A DNA stretch of 64,000 nt. Source: Pseudonocardia kunmingensis (GTDB taxonomy: Bacteria; Actinomycetota; Actinomycetes; Mycobacteriales; Pseudonocardiaceae). This document shows, in pieces, positions 34,256-43,393 of the stretch. The notes beneath the pieces were generated by a model. It did not search any database and had not been told where the DNA came from. It saw nothing but the letters and a program-made list of their open reading frames with translations. Every line of letters starts with the position of its first letter. Position 1 is the first letter of the stretch. The translations under genes were made by a program, and so were the position numbers. The DNA is taken from the NCBI RefSeq assembly GCF_006716445.1, contig NZ_VFPA01000001.1:310001-374000 (forward strand), written 5' to 3'.

Positions 34256-35542
34256 ATGGAGGGCAGCAGGAGCGCGCCGGCACGGCCGGGCACCAACCTG
34301 CCGCGCATCGCCGACTTCAACCAGGCGGTGATCCTCAACGCCGTGCGGCACGCACCCGAGGGCCTCTCCCGGGTGGAGCTCGCCGAGCTCACCGGCCTGT
34401 CGGCGCAGTCGGTCTCCAACATCACCCGCCGGCTGCTGGACCGCGAGCTCATCACGGAGGCGGGCACGCTCGTGCCGGCCGGGCGGGGCAAGCCGCGCAC
34501 GTTGCTGCGGCTGCACGCGGGCGGGCACTTCGCGATCGGGGTGCACGTCGACCCCACCGTCACCACGGTGGCCCTGCTCGACCTCGTGGGCGACGTCGTG
34601 GCGTCGGTCCGCACGTTGCCCGCCTCCGCGGCGTCCCCGCCGCGGCTGGTCGAGGCGATCACCGCGGCCGCCGACGGGCTGGTCGCCGCCACCGGTGTCG
34701 ACGCGCGGCGGGTGCTGGGGCTGGGCATCGCCGCGCCCGGCCCGCTCGACCCCGGCACCGGTGTGGTGCTGGAGCCCCCGCTGCTGCCCGGGTGGGCGCA
34801 CGTGGGACTGCGCGGGCTGCTGCACGAGGCCACCGGCTACCCCGTGGTGCTGCACAAGGACGCGGCGGCGGCGGCGCTGGCCGAGCTGTGGCGGGGCCCG
34901 CGGGGGTCGGCGGCCGCGCTGGAGGACTTCGTGTTCCTCTACCTGGGCACCGGCCTCGGCGCGGGCCTCGTCGTCGGCGGCGAGCTCCTGAGCGGCACCA
35001 CGAACAACGCAGGCGAGATCGGGCACCTGATGGTGGACACGGACGGGCCGCGCTGCAACTGCGGCCAGCGCGGCTGCGTCGGGGCCGCCTGCATGCCCCG
35101 CAACCTGGTGGCCGAGGCCGCGGGCGTCGGCCTGCTCCGCAGGCCGGGCACCGACGACCGCGAGATCGACGAGCTGTTCACCGACCTGTGCGCGCTCGCC
35201 GCGGACGGCAGCGCCCCGGCGCGCCGGATCCTGGAGGCCAGCGCGTTCCGGCTGGCCCGCGGCGCCGCCACGGTGAGCAACCTGCTCGACGTGCGCGCCG
35301 TGGTCTTCGGCGGTCCGATCTGGGATCGGATCAGCGACGTGTACCTGCCGATCCTGCGCGAGACCCTGCTCACCACCACCGAGGCGCGCCGGGTGCACCC
35401 GGTCACCGCGCTGGGCAGCTCGCTCGGCGCCGACGTCGGGGCGATCGGCGCCGGCTGCCTCGTGCTGGAGCACGCATTCTCCACCCGGCCGGCCACCCTG
35501 CTGCTGGGGGCGCGCGAGGACGCGGTGGCGGCCACTCCCTGA
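34256..35542 (+). CDS. ROK family transcriptional regulator
   Basis: 428 aa: N-terminal winged HTH (FNQAVILNAVRHAPEGLSRVELAELTGLSAQSVSNITRRLL) followed by a ROK/ASKHA sugar-kinase-like domain with DxGxT-like GVHVDPTVTTVALL, LYLGTGLGAGLVVGG, NNAGEIGHLMVD and the zinc motif CNCGQRGCV. NagC/XylR-type repressors of this kind sense sugars. The sugar ABC operon at 40.1-43.3 kb is the closest candidate target, but this is inference. The stop is directly adjacent to that of the converging DDN-like gene. Confidence 0.93.
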   Translation: MEGSRSAPARPGTNLPRIADFNQAVILNAVRHAPEGLSRVELAELTGLSAQSVSNITRRLLDRELITEAGTLVPAGRGKPRTLLRLHAGGHFAIGVHVDPTVTTVALLDLVGDVVASVRTLPASAASPPRLVEAITAAADGLVAATGVDARRVLGLGIAAPGPLDPGTGVVLEPPLLPGWAHVGLRGLLHEATGYPVVLHKDAAAAALAELWRGPRGSAAALEDFVFLYLGTGLGAGLVVGGELLSGTTNNAGEIGHLMVDTDGPRCNCGQRGCVGAACMPRNLVAEAAGVGLLRRPGTDDREIDELFTDLCALAADGSAPARRILEASAFRLARGAATVSNLLDVRAVVFGGPIWDRISDVYLPILRETLLTTTEARRVHPVTALGSSLGADVGAIGAGCLVLEHAFSTRPATLLLGAREDAVAATP

Positions 35543-36001
35543 TCATCCGGCGCCACGCTGCCCGACGCGCTCGAGGACGACGACCGGGATCACGCGGGTG
35601 GAGTGGGCCTGGTAGGTCCGGTACGGCGGGAACTTCGCCACCATCTGCCGCCACAACCGCTCCCGCTCCGCACCGGTGGCGGTGCGGGCCCGCGCCGCGA
35701 ACCTCTCCCTCCGCACCTGCACCTGTACGTCCGGGTTCGCCACCAGGTTGAGGTACCACGACGGGTGCCGCGGGCCACCGGCGAAGTGGGACGCGACGAG
35801 GACGTACCGCCCGTCGTCCTCGTCGAAGAACAGCGCGGTGCGCCGCGGCGTGCCCGTCCGGCGGCCGACCGTCGTGAGCAGCAGGTTCGGCATCCCGCCT
35901 TCCCGGTAGCCGCTCGCGCCGTCGGTCGCGAGATAGCGCTGGACGTGCTCGGCCACGCTCGGCTCCGGGGAGTCGACGACGGGCCGGGACGAGTCGTTCA
36001 T
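35543..36001 (-). CDS. Deazaflavin (F420)-dependent nitroreductase family protein (DDN-like)
   Basis: 152 aa, split-beta-barrel fold. The family core is LLLTTVGRRTGTPRRTALFFDED, YVLVASHFAGGPRHPSWYLNLVANPDVQVQV and RFAARARTATGAERERLWRQMVAKFP-YRTYQ. DDN-like proteins use F420H2 to reduce quinones or nitro compounds. Start ATG 35999-36001 (MNDSSRP). The same-strand SDR gene lies just upstream (26 nt) and is probably cotranscribed. The open frame far upstream is a shadow. Confidence 0.9.
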   Translation of the reverse strand: MNDSSRPVVDSPEPSVAEHVQRYLATDGASGYREGGMPNLLLTTVGRRTGTPRRTALFFDEDDGRYVLVASHFAGGPRHPSWYLNLVANPDVQVQVRRERFAARARTATGAERERLWRQMVAKFPPYRTYQAHSTRVIPVVVLERVGQRGAG

Positions 36002-36027
36002 GACCGAGGTCCTTCCCTTCCGAGAGA

Positions 36028-36795
36028 TCACGAGGTCGCTGCCGGGATCCCCTGCGCCCAGCCGCCGTCGACCGCCAGCTCCACGCCGGTGGTGAACGTG
36101 GCGTCGAAGGCCAGGAACAGCGCCGCCGCGGCGACCTCCTCGACCGTGCCCATCCGCTGCAGCGGCGTCATCGCGCTGCCCTGCTCCTCGAACGCTGCCC
36201 GCTCGGCGTCCGACATCCCGGCCACGCCCATCGTCGGGGTCTTGATGAATCCGGGGGCCACGGCGTTCACCCGGATCCGGCGGGGCAGGAACTCCGCGGC
36301 GAACACCTGCCCGAACGACCGCAGCGCCTCCTTCGACCCCGAGTAGACGCTCATGCCCGGGAAGATCAGGTCGTTCGCGACCGTGGTGAGCACGAACGCG
36401 CCGCCGTCGCGGACCAGCGGGGCGAGCCGCTGCACGGTGAAGAACGCGCCCTTGGCGTTCACGGCGAACTGCCGGTCGTAGGACTCCTCGGTCACCGCCT
36501 CGAGCACGTGGTCGACCTCGGCGATGCCGTGGTTGACGAACACGGCGTCCACCGCGCCGAGCGTGTCCTCCACGAGCGCGCCGAGCGCCGCGATGTCGGC
36601 CATGCTGGCGGCATCGGAGCGCACGACGTGCGCGCGACGCGCCGCGAGGTCCGTCCTGGCCTTCTCGACGGTGGTCTCGCTGCGGCCGGTGAGGACCACC
36701 TCGGCGCCCCCGTCGAGGAGCGCGTCGACGATCGCCCGGCCCATGCCGTGCGTGCCGCCCGTGACGACCGCCTTCGTGCCCGCGTACCTGCTCAT
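36028..36795 (-). CDS. Short-chain dehydrogenase/reductase
   Basis: A classical SDR of 255 aa: cofactor loop TGGTHGMGRAI (13-23), NHGIAEVDHV in place of NNAG, catalytic Ser region TTVANDL, YSGSK with the Tyr-x3-Lys pair, APGFIKTPTM, and C-terminal LAVDGGWAQG. Likely NADP-dependent because Arg follows the second strand (LTGRSETT). Substrate unknown. ATG 36793-36795. Forms a two-gene unit with the DDN-like gene and is divergent from the BTAD regulator. Confidence 0.92.
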   Translation of the reverse strand: MSRYAGTKAVVTGGTHGMGRAIVDALLDGGAEVVLTGRSETTVEKARTDLAARRAHVVRSDAASMADIAALGALVEDTLGAVDAVFVNHGIAEVDHVLEAVTEESYDRQFAVNAKGAFFTVQRLAPLVRDGGAFVLTTVANDLIFPGMSVYSGSKEALRSFGQVFAAEFLPRRIRVNAVAPGFIKTPTMGVAGMSDAERAAFEEQGSAMTPLQRMGTVEEVAAAALFLAFDATFTTGVELAVDGGWAQGIPAATS

Positions 36796-36828
36796 GATCT
36801 CCAGCTCCCATCCGTTCGCGATGTCGAC

Positions 36829-36861
36829 ACCGACCCTGCACACCGGCGCTGCAGGTTCGGT
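36829..36861. promoter_or_regulatory. Inverted repeat between the divergent SDR and BTAD regulator genes
   Basis: ACCGACCCTGCA-N9-TGCAGGTTCGGT, two 12-bp arms with one mismatch. It occupies the centre of the 103-bp divergent promoter, 34 bp from the SDR start and 38 bp from the regulator start. Likely operator, perhaps autoregulatory. Confidence 0.5.
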
Positions 36862-36898
36862 CCAGATCCGCTCCAGGTCGGCCAGTACGGTGGTGACC

Positions 36899-39800
36899 AT
36901 GCGATTCGGCCTGCTCGGCCCGCTCGCGGTGTGGGCCGCGGACGGGACGCCGGTCCGGATCCCCGAGTCGAAGGTCCGGGCCCTGCTGGCCGACCTGCTC
37001 CTGCACGAGGGGCAGGTCGTGCCGACCGACCGGCTCGTCGAGGACCTCTGGCCCGCACGCGTGCCGAGCAACCCCGCGGGTGCCGTGCAGACCCGGGTCG
37101 CGCAGCTGCGCCGCGCGCTCGAGGATGCCGAGCCCGGCGGCCGGGAGCTGGTGGTCTCCCGGCGCCCCGGCTACCTGTTGCGGACCGGGCCGGACAGCGT
37201 GGACGCCCACCGGTTCCGCGCGCTCACCGCGCAGGCGGACACGGCTCCCGACGCGAAGGACAGGGCCGTCCTGCTGGCCGACGCGCTCGCGCTGTGGCGC
37301 GGCCCGGCACTGGCCGATCTGGCCGACGAGACGTTCGCGCGCCCGGCCGCGAACCGCTGGGAGGAGCTGCGCCTCACCGCTCTGGAGGCGCAGGCCGAGG
37401 TGCGGCTGGAGCTCGGCGAGCACCACCTGCTGGTCGGCGAGCTCACCGACCTGGTGGCCCGCCACCCGCTCCGGGAGCGCCTGCGGGCCGCGCACATGCG
37501 CGCCCTCTACCGCGCAGGCCGCCAGGCCGAGGCGCTCGCCGGCTACCGCGAGCTGCGCGACCGGCTCGCCGACGAGCTGGGCATCGACCCCGGCCCCGCG
37601 ATCACCGCCCTGCACCAGGCCGTGCTGGAGCAGGACCCGCGGCTCGCCGCCCCGGCCCGGACCACGCCGGTCCCGCGGCAGCGGGGCAACCTGCCCGCGC
37701 CGCTCACCGAGCTGATCGGCAGGGACGAGGAAGTGGCCCACGCGCGGTCCCTGCTCGAACGGGGCCGGCTGGTGACCCTGGTCGGCCCGGGTGGCGTGGG
37801 CAAGACCCGGCTCGCCGTGGCCGCCGCGGCCCTGCCCGACGGGGTGGCCGACGGGGTGTGGTTCGTCGATCTCGCGGGACGCGGCCGCACTCCTACCGAG
37901 GCCGCGGTCGGGTGCACCGCCGATGACGTGGCGGAGCTCGTGCTCGCCGTGCTCGGCGTGCGCGACGACGCCCGCCCGGCCGACGGCGGCCCCGCCGACC
38001 GGCTCGCCGCCGCCCTGCGCGCCGCCGCACCCGTGATCGTCCTGGACAACTGCGAGCACCTGGTCGAGCCGGTCGCCGAGCTCGCCGGCCGGCTGCTGCC
38101 CGCCGCGCCGGGCGTGCGGATCCTCGCGACGAGCCGCGAGCCGATCGGGCTCGCCGGTGAGCTGCTGCTGCCGGTCGAGCCGCTGGAGCTGCCCGCCGCG
38201 GCGGCCGGTGCCGATCCCGTGGCGGTGCGGGCGTCTCCCGCGGTGCGCCTGTTCGCAGCGCGCGCTGCGGCCGCCGTTCCCGGGTTCGTCGTCGACGCGG
38301 ACAACGCCGACGCCGTCGTCGCGATCTGCCGTCGCCTCGACGGCCTCCCGCTCGCCCTCGAGCTGGCCGCCGCCCGCGTCCGCGTGCTGGACCCGCGCGA
38401 GCTCGCCGCCCGGATGGACGACCGGTTCCGGCTGCTGACCACGGGCAACCGCGGCGGCCCCGCCCGGCAGCAGACCCTCCGCGCGATGATCGACTGGAGC
38501 TGGGAGCTGCTCACCGCGGCCGAGCGCACCGTGCTGCGCAGGCTGGCGGTGCACGTGGACGGGTGCACGCTCGACGCGGCCGAAGCGGTGTGCTCCGGCG
38601 ACGGCGTCCGCCGCGACGAGGTGGTCGCCCTGCTGGCCCGGCTGGTGGACCGCTCACTGGTCGTCCGCACCGAGGGGCCGGACGGCGCGCGGTACCGGCT
38701 GTTGGACTCCGTGGCCGCCTACTGCGTCGACCGGCTGCGCGACGCGCGCGAGCAGGACCGGGTGCGGGCCGCCCACCGGCGCTACTACACCGGGCTCGCC
38801 GCGGACGCCGAGAGCCTGTTGCGCGGCCCGCTCCAGCGGCAGTGGCTGCGCCGCCTCGACGCCGAGACCCCGAACCTGCGCGCCGCCCTCGCCGACGCGA
38901 CGCGGGAGGCCGGACCCGGCGGCGCCGCCCTGCGTCTGGTCGTCGCGCTGGCCTGGTACTGGGTCCTGCGCGGCAGGCTGCGCGAGGCGGAGCGATCGCT
39001 CGCGGCAGCGCTGCGGGTCGGCGCCGGCGAACCCGACGACACCAGCGCCGCCGCCACCTGGCTGGCGGGCGTGACGGTGCGGCTGGGCGACAGCACCGCC
39101 GCGGCCGCACGGGCAGCGGCGATCCGCAGCAGCCCACCCACCGCCGACCCCGGGCGCGCCAGGGCGGAGCTGTTCCTCGGCGCCGCCCTCATCGGCTTCG
39201 GCGACGTCGCCGCCAGCGAGGCGCTCGTCGACAGGGCCCTCCGGACGTTCCGCGCCGGCGGGGACGAGTGGGGTGTGGCGGCCGCGCTCGGCATCCGGGC
39301 GCGGCAGGCGCTGACGCGCGGGGCCATCACGGACATCACCGCCGACGCCGAACGGAGCACGGCCCTGTTCCGCGGGCTCGGTGACCGCTGGGGGCAGCTG
39401 CAGGACACGTTCACCCTCGCCTCCCACGCCGAGATCACCGGCGACCACGCCCGGGCCGCGCGCCACCACCGGGAGGGGATGCGCATCGCCGAGGAGCTCG
39501 GGCTCTGGACCGAGGTGGCCGACAAGCTGTCCGGGCTGGGCCGCATCGCACTGCTGTCCGGCGACCACGACCAGGCGGACGAGCTCCACGAACGCGCCCG
39601 GCGCCTCTCCGCCGAGCTCGGGTACACGGTCGGCGAGGAGTTCGCCGAGCTGGGCCTGGGTCTCGGCGCGCGGCGGCGCGGCGATCTCGACCGCGCGGAG
39701 TCGCACCTCCTCGCGTGGCTGGACTGGGACCGCCGGATGGGGGCCACCGGCGCCGTCGCCCTGATCCTCGCCGAGCTGGGCTTCGTCGCCGAGCTGCGCG

Positions 39801-40141
39801 GCGACGCCCCGAGCGCCCAGCGGCTGCACCGGGAGTCGCTCACGGCCGCCCGCGCGTCCGGCGACCCGCGCGCCGTGGCCCTGGCGGTCGAGGGGTTGGC
39901 CGGTGCACATGCGGCCGCCGGGCGCCACGCGGAAGCGGCAGGGCTGCTCGGGCGGGCGGCAGCGCTGCGGGAGTCGGTGGGTGCCCCGCTCCCACCGGCC
40001 GAGCGCGGCGACGTCGACCGGATCGAGGAGGCCGCGCGGGCCGCGCTGGGCGCCCGGGCGTGGGACGAGGAGTTCGCCGCCGGCCACCGCGCGCCCCCCG
40101 ACGACCTCGGCACCATCGACGACGGGCCGGCTACCCCTTGA
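36899..40141 (+). CDS. BTAD/SARP-type regulator with NB-ARC and TPR domains (AfsR-like)
   Basis: 1080 aa. An OmpR-like winged HTH (residues 1-90; VRALLADLLLHEGQVVPTDRLVEDLW, LRRALE), BTAD helical domain (95-240; YRAGRQAEALAGYRELRDRLADELGIDPGP), NB-ARC ATPase (about 255-560) with Walker A GPGGVGKTR, VIVLDNCEHLVEP, RILATSREP and CRRLDGLPLALELAAARV, then about 350 residues of TPR-like helices. Such large regulators activate nearby or pathway genes, often secondary metabolism. ATG 36899 is used; GTG 36893 also fits. Its last 11 nt overlap the converging permease gene. Confidence 0.92.
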   Translation: MRFGLLGPLAVWAADGTPVRIPESKVRALLADLLLHEGQVVPTDRLVEDLWPARVPSNPAGAVQTRVAQLRRALEDAEPGGRELVVSRRPGYLLRTGPDSVDAHRFRALTAQADTAPDAKDRAVLLADALALWRGPALADLADETFARPAANRWEELRLTALEAQAEVRLELGEHHLLVGELTDLVARHPLRERLRAAHMRALYRAGRQAEALAGYRELRDRLADELGIDPGPAITALHQAVLEQDPRLAAPARTTPVPRQRGNLPAPLTELIGRDEEVAHARSLLERGRLVTLVGPGGVGKTRLAVAAAALPDGVADGVWFVDLAGRGRTPTEAAVGCTADDVAELVLAVLGVRDDARPADGGPADRLAAALRAAAPVIVLDNCEHLVEPVAELAGRLLPAAPGVRILATSREPIGLAGELLLPVEPLELPAAAAGADPVAVRASPAVRLFAARAAAAVPGFVVDADNADAVVAICRRLDGLPLALELAAARVRVLDPRELAARMDDRFRLLTTGNRGGPARQQTLRAMIDWSWELLTAAERTVLRRLAVHVDGCTLDAAEAVCSGDGVRRDEVVALLARLVDRSLVVRTEGPDGARYRLLDSVAAYCVDRLRDAREQDRVRAAHRRYYTGLAADAESLLRGPLQRQWLRRLDAETPNLRAALADATREAGPGGAALRLVVALAWYWVLRGRLREAERSLAAALRVGAGEPDDTSAAATWLAGVTVRLGDSTAAAARAAAIRSSPPTADPGRARAELFLGAALIGFGDVAASEALVDRALRTFRAGGDEWGVAAALGIRARQALTRGAITDITADAERSTALFRGLGDRWGQLQDTFTLASHAEITGDHARAARHHREGMRIAEELGLWTEVADKLSGLGRIALLSGDHDQADELHERARRLSAELGYTVGEEFAELGLGLGARRRGDLDRAESHLLAWLDWDRRMGATGAVALILAELGFVAELRGDAPSAQRLHRESLTAARASGDPRAVALAVEGLAGAHAAAGRHAEAAGLLGRAAALRESVGAPLPPAERGDVDRIEEAARAALGARAWDEEFAAGHRAPPDDLGTIDDGPATP

Positions 40142-41003
40142 CACCGCCCGCCGCCGTGAACCCGGCACCGATCCGGCGGCCCAGCAGCAGGTAGAGCAGC
40201 ACGACCGGGGCCGAGTAGAAGATCGAGAACGCGGCGAGCTGCCCGTAGGCGACCTGCCCGTACTGCGAGGAGAACGTGAACAGGCTGACCGCGGCCGGCA
40301 GCTTCTCCGGCGAGAGCAGCAGCATGAACGGCACGAAGAAGTTGCCCCACATGCCCACGAACGTGAAGATCGTGACGACCGCCATGCCCGGGCGCACCAG
40401 CGGCAGCACCACCGACCAGAGCGTCCGCACCATCGACGCGCCCTCTGTCCAGGCGCTCTCCTCCATGTCCATGGGCACCCCGTCGAAGAAGTTCTTCGTG
40501 AGGAAGAGCGCGAACGGCAGCGAGGAGGTCGCCAGGAACAGGATCGCCCCGGGCATCGAGTCGATCAGGTTGATCTGCACGAACATCGCGTACACCGGGA
40601 TCATGATCGCGGTGATGGGCAGCCCGGTGGCGAAGATGATCGTGAGCAGGAACGGGCGGCTGGCCCGCGAGCGGTAGCGCGAGAGCGGGTAGGCCCCGAG
40701 CGCCGCGCACACCACCGTCAGCAGGGTGGCCCCGCCGCAGAGCACGACCGAGTTCCACAGCGGCCGGAACGTGGTCTCCACGTTCATGATCTCGCGGTAG
40801 TTCGCGAGGCTCGGTTCGGCGGGCCAGGCCACGGTCAGGCTCGCGTTCGGGTCGAACGAGGCGAGCACCACCCAGAGCAGCGGGATGCAGTAGAACGCCG
40901 CGATGAGCAGCAGGCCGGCGTTTGAGGCGATGGCCGCGCGCCGGACCCCGCGGACGGTGGCCCCGCGCGACGGAGCGGCGGGACGGGCGTCGACGGCGCT
41001 CAT
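40131..41003 (-). CDS. Carbohydrate ABC transporter permease (MalG-like)
   Basis: 290 aa, six predicted membrane helices, binding-protein-dependent permease. The EAA loop is EESAWTEGASMVRTLWSVVLPLVRPG; other landmarks PLSRYRSRASRPFLLTIIFATGLPITAIMIP and FVGMWGNFFVPFML. C-terminal RRIGAGFTAAGGVKG is the common end of MalG-type permeases. ATG 41001-41003 overlaps the upstream permease by ATGA. No ATPase gene is in the operon, so a shared MsiK-type ATPase elsewhere is expected. Confidence 0.94.
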   Translation of the reverse strand: MSAVDARPAAPSRGATVRGVRRAAIASNAGLLLIAAFYCIPLLWVVLASFDPNASLTVAWPAEPSLANYREIMNVETTFRPLWNSVVLCGGATLLTVVCAALGAYPLSRYRSRASRPFLLTIIFATGLPITAIMIPVYAMFVQINLIDSMPGAILFLATSSLPFALFLTKNFFDGVPMDMEESAWTEGASMVRTLWSVVLPLVRPGMAVVTIFTFVGMWGNFFVPFMLLLSPEKLPAAVSLFTFSSQYGQVAYGQLAAFSIFYSAPVVLLYLLLGRRIGAGFTAAGGVKG

Positions 41004-41941
41004 ACCTTGTCCTCCTTCGGGAGCACCCGCAGGTAGGCGATGGAGGCGACACCGCCGATGAGCAGCAGGATCAGGGCCACCGCGGTGCCGTACCCGAGCT
41101 GCCCGTAGCTGAACGCCCGCTCGTACATGTAGAGCGGCAGCGTCTGGCTGGACGTGCCGGGCCCGCCGGTCGTCATGATGTAGATCAGACCGAAGACCGA
41201 CAGCGTCTGCAGGGTGATGACCATCAGGTTCGTCATGATCGACGGGCGGAGCAGCGGCAGCGTGATGGAGAAGAACCGCCGCGCGGGGCCCGCGCCGTCC
41301 ATCCGCGCGGACTCCTCGATCTCCGGCGAGATCTGCGACAGGGCCGCGGTGTAGATCAGCATCGAGAACGCCGTGCCGCGCCAGATGTTCGCGAACGACA
41401 CCGCGAGGATGGGCAGCGAGAACAGCAGGTCCTGCGGCGGGATCCCGACCACGCCCAGCAGCGCGTTCAACGACCCCTCGTCGCCGAGGAAGGTGTACCA
41501 GAGGTAGCCGGTGACGACCTCGGGCAGGATCCAGGCCCCGATCACGATGGAGCCGGTCACCGCGGTCACCACCGTGCTCGCGCGCCGCATCAGCAAAGCG
41601 AGCACGAGGCCGAGCACGTTCTGCCCGATCACCGCCGAGACGATCGTGAAGACCAGCGTCAGGCCGACGGAGTTCCAGAAGGCACCCGTCGTGAACGCCT
41701 CGGCGAAGTTGGCCAGGCCGACGAACTGCGTGTCCGACGAACCCTCGCCGCGCAGCGCCCGGTTGGTCAGCGACAGGTAGACGCTGTAGAGGACGGGACC
41801 GGCGAGGAACAGCAGGAGCAGCAGCACCGCGGGGGCCAGCGGCGAGGCCCGCAGCAGCGAGCGCCGCCGGTCGGGGCCGTTGCGCCCGGGGGGCGCCGCT
41901 TCGGCCGCCCCCGGCGTCGTCATGGTCGTCACCGCCGCCAT
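41000..41941 (-). CDS. Carbohydrate ABC transporter permease (MalF-like)
   Basis: 313 aa with six helices. EAA motif EESARMDGAGPARRFFSITLPLLRPS; ITLQTLSVFGLIYIMTTGGPG and PLYMYERAF are typical of sugar permeases. It pairs with the following MalG-like gene. ATG 41939-41941 overlaps the solute-binding protein stop. The Ala/Pro-rich first 30 residues are non-conserved. Confidence 0.94.
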   Translation of the reverse strand: MAAVTTMTTPGAAEAAPPGRNGPDRRRSLLRASPLAPAVLLLLLFLAGPVLYSVYLSLTNRALRGEGSSDTQFVGLANFAEAFTTGAFWNSVGLTLVFTIVSAVIGQNVLGLVLALLMRRASTVVTAVTGSIVIGAWILPEVVTGYLWYTFLGDEGSLNALLGVVGIPPQDLLFSLPILAVSFANIWRGTAFSMLIYTAALSQISPEIEESARMDGAGPARRFFSITLPLLRPSIMTNLMVITLQTLSVFGLIYIMTTGGPGTSSQTLPLYMYERAFSYGQLGYGTAVALILLLIGGVASIAYLRVLPKEDKV

Positions 41942-43323
41942 CACGCCTCCTGCGCCGTGCTGTCGGAGCCGACGATCTCGGCGACCGCCGCGTCGTAGGC
42001 CGCGGCCGCGGCCTCGGGCGGCACCCCGCGCATCGCCGCGTCGGTCGCGGTCTGCAGTGCGTTGGAGACCTGCGGGTACGGCGCGAGCGCGGGCCGGTAG
42101 GTGGCCAGCGGCACCAGGTCGGTGAAGAACTCGATCGTGGGCGAGTACCCGCGGTAGTCGGGGTGGCTCACGACGTCCCGGCGGTTGCTGACCTTGTTGT
42201 CGTCGATCGTCCAGGCCAGCACGTGCTCGGTCGAGCACATCTCGGTGAGGAACTGCCACGCGAGGTCGGGGTTCGGCGCCCGGCTGGGCAGCGCCCAGGA
42301 CCAGCCGCCCGCCAGCGTGACCACGCCGGGGTCCTGTCCGAACTGCGTGGGCATCGCCGCGACCGCCATGGTCTCCGCCCATTCCGGCCACTCGCCCGGC
42401 TTGCCGGGACCCCAGTTCTGGTTGATCCAGTTGCCGTCGATCGCCGCGGCGATCCGGCCCTCAGGAAGCCAGGAGGTGTTGATCGTCTCGGCGATGTTCG
42501 GATCGAGCGCGTCGGCGAGGCCCGGCCCGAGCCCCTCGGCGTACACGGTCTGGATGAACCGCAGCGAGTCCACCAGCCCGGCGCTCCCGGTCACCCACTT
42601 CCGCGTCGCCTCGTCGTACAGCACCGAGCCGGTGCCGTAGAGCAGCATCTGCACGCCCTGCATGCTGGTCTTCTCGCCCTGCGGCTTGCCCGCGAAGATG
42701 TTCACCGGGATGACGTCCGGCAGCCGTTCCTTGATCGTGCGGAACGCCGTCAGCAGGTCGTCCCAGTTGCGCGGCTCCCACGGCACCGGCAGCCCGGCCT
42801 GCGCGAAGAGCTCCCGGTGGTACCAGATCGCCCGGGTGTCGGTCGGCGCCGGAACCGCGTAGACGCGGCCATCCTCACCACGCACGGCCTGCTGCGCGAC
42901 GTCGTAGAACTCGTTCCAGACCGGCCACGGCTCCACGTAGTCGTCGATCGGACGCAGGTACCCGGCCGCGATGTCGGACTTCAGGATGAAGGTGTCCTCG
43001 TAGACGATGTCGGACGTGGTGCGCTCCGAGGACATCATCAGCTCGTTCTTCGTGAAGAAGTCGTTCTCCGACGCGACGAGCGGTACGAGCTCGACCGTGA
43101 CGTGCGGGTTGCGGACGGCGAACGCCCCGGCCACCCGGGTCAGGTAGTCCTGGATGATCCGGCCCGAGCCCCACTGCTGGTAGCTGATCCGCAGGGTGTT
43201 CGCCTCGGCCTCGGCGCTGCCGCACGCCGTGGCGCCCAGCAGCGGTGTCGCGACGACGGCGCCGCCGAGCGCCTGGAGAAGGGTGCGCCGAGCCAGTGGC
43301 CGCGTGCTGCGTGGTGCGGTCAT
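41941..43323 (-). CDS. Sugar ABC transporter substrate-binding protein, Tat-type lipoprotein
   Basis: 460 aa, SBP_bac_1 family. The signal carries a twin-arginine motif (LARRTLLQALGG) and a lipobox-like GATAC, predicting Tat export and lipid anchoring. Mature landmarks: TLRISYQQWGSGRIIQDY, DIVYEDTFILKSDIAAGYLRPI, DTRAIWYHRELFAQAGLP, DGNWINQNW, AGGWSWALPS. Oligosaccharide or glycoside transport is likely; the exact sugar cannot be told. ATG 43321-43323; an upstream ATG (43381-43383) lies inside the promoter. First gene of the three-gene operon. Confidence 0.93.
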   Translation of the reverse strand: MTAPRSTRPLARRTLLQALGGAVVATPLLGATACGSAEAEANTLRISYQQWGSGRIIQDYLTRVAGAFAVRNPHVTVELVPLVASENDFFTKNELMMSSERTTSDIVYEDTFILKSDIAAGYLRPIDDYVEPWPVWNEFYDVAQQAVRGEDGRVYAVPAPTDTRAIWYHRELFAQAGLPVPWEPRNWDDLLTAFRTIKERLPDVIPVNIFAGKPQGEKTSMQGVQMLLYGTGSVLYDEATRKWVTGSAGLVDSLRFIQTVYAEGLGPGLADALDPNIAETINTSWLPEGRIAAAIDGNWINQNWGPGKPGEWPEWAETMAVAAMPTQFGQDPGVVTLAGGWSWALPSRAPNPDLAWQFLTEMCSTEHVLAWTIDDNKVSNRRDVVSHPDYRGYSPTIEFFTDLVPLATYRPALAPYPQVSNALQTATDAAMRGVPPEAAAAAYDAAVAEIVGSDSTAQEA

Positions 43324-43365
43324 CGAAGTCCCCCGAACCTCGTCGGTGAGGTGTGTGCGGGGTTC

Positions 43366-43393
43366 AGTAAAAACGATGGACAAAATCTGTCAA
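43366..43393 (-). promoter_or_regulatory. Promoter with overlapping operator of the sugar ABC operon
   Basis: On the minus strand, TTGACA (43388-43393), 16 nt, TTTACT (43366-43371), then 42 nt to the start codon. Around the -35 box, TGGACA-N5-TGTCAA (43377-43393) is an imperfect palindrome suited to a repressor that would block RNA polymerase. The promoter overlaps the 3' end of the methyltransferase gene. Confidence 0.6.

Noticed and set aside
35543..38554. 1003-codon minus-strand frame
   Set aside because: Only the last 152 codons are a real gene (DDN-like); the rest is antisense to the SDR and BTAD regulator coding frames.
40131..43323. Incomplete sugar transporter because no ATPase gene is present
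   Set aside because: Actinomycete sugar ABC operons commonly rely on a shared MsiK-type ATPase, so the absence is normal.
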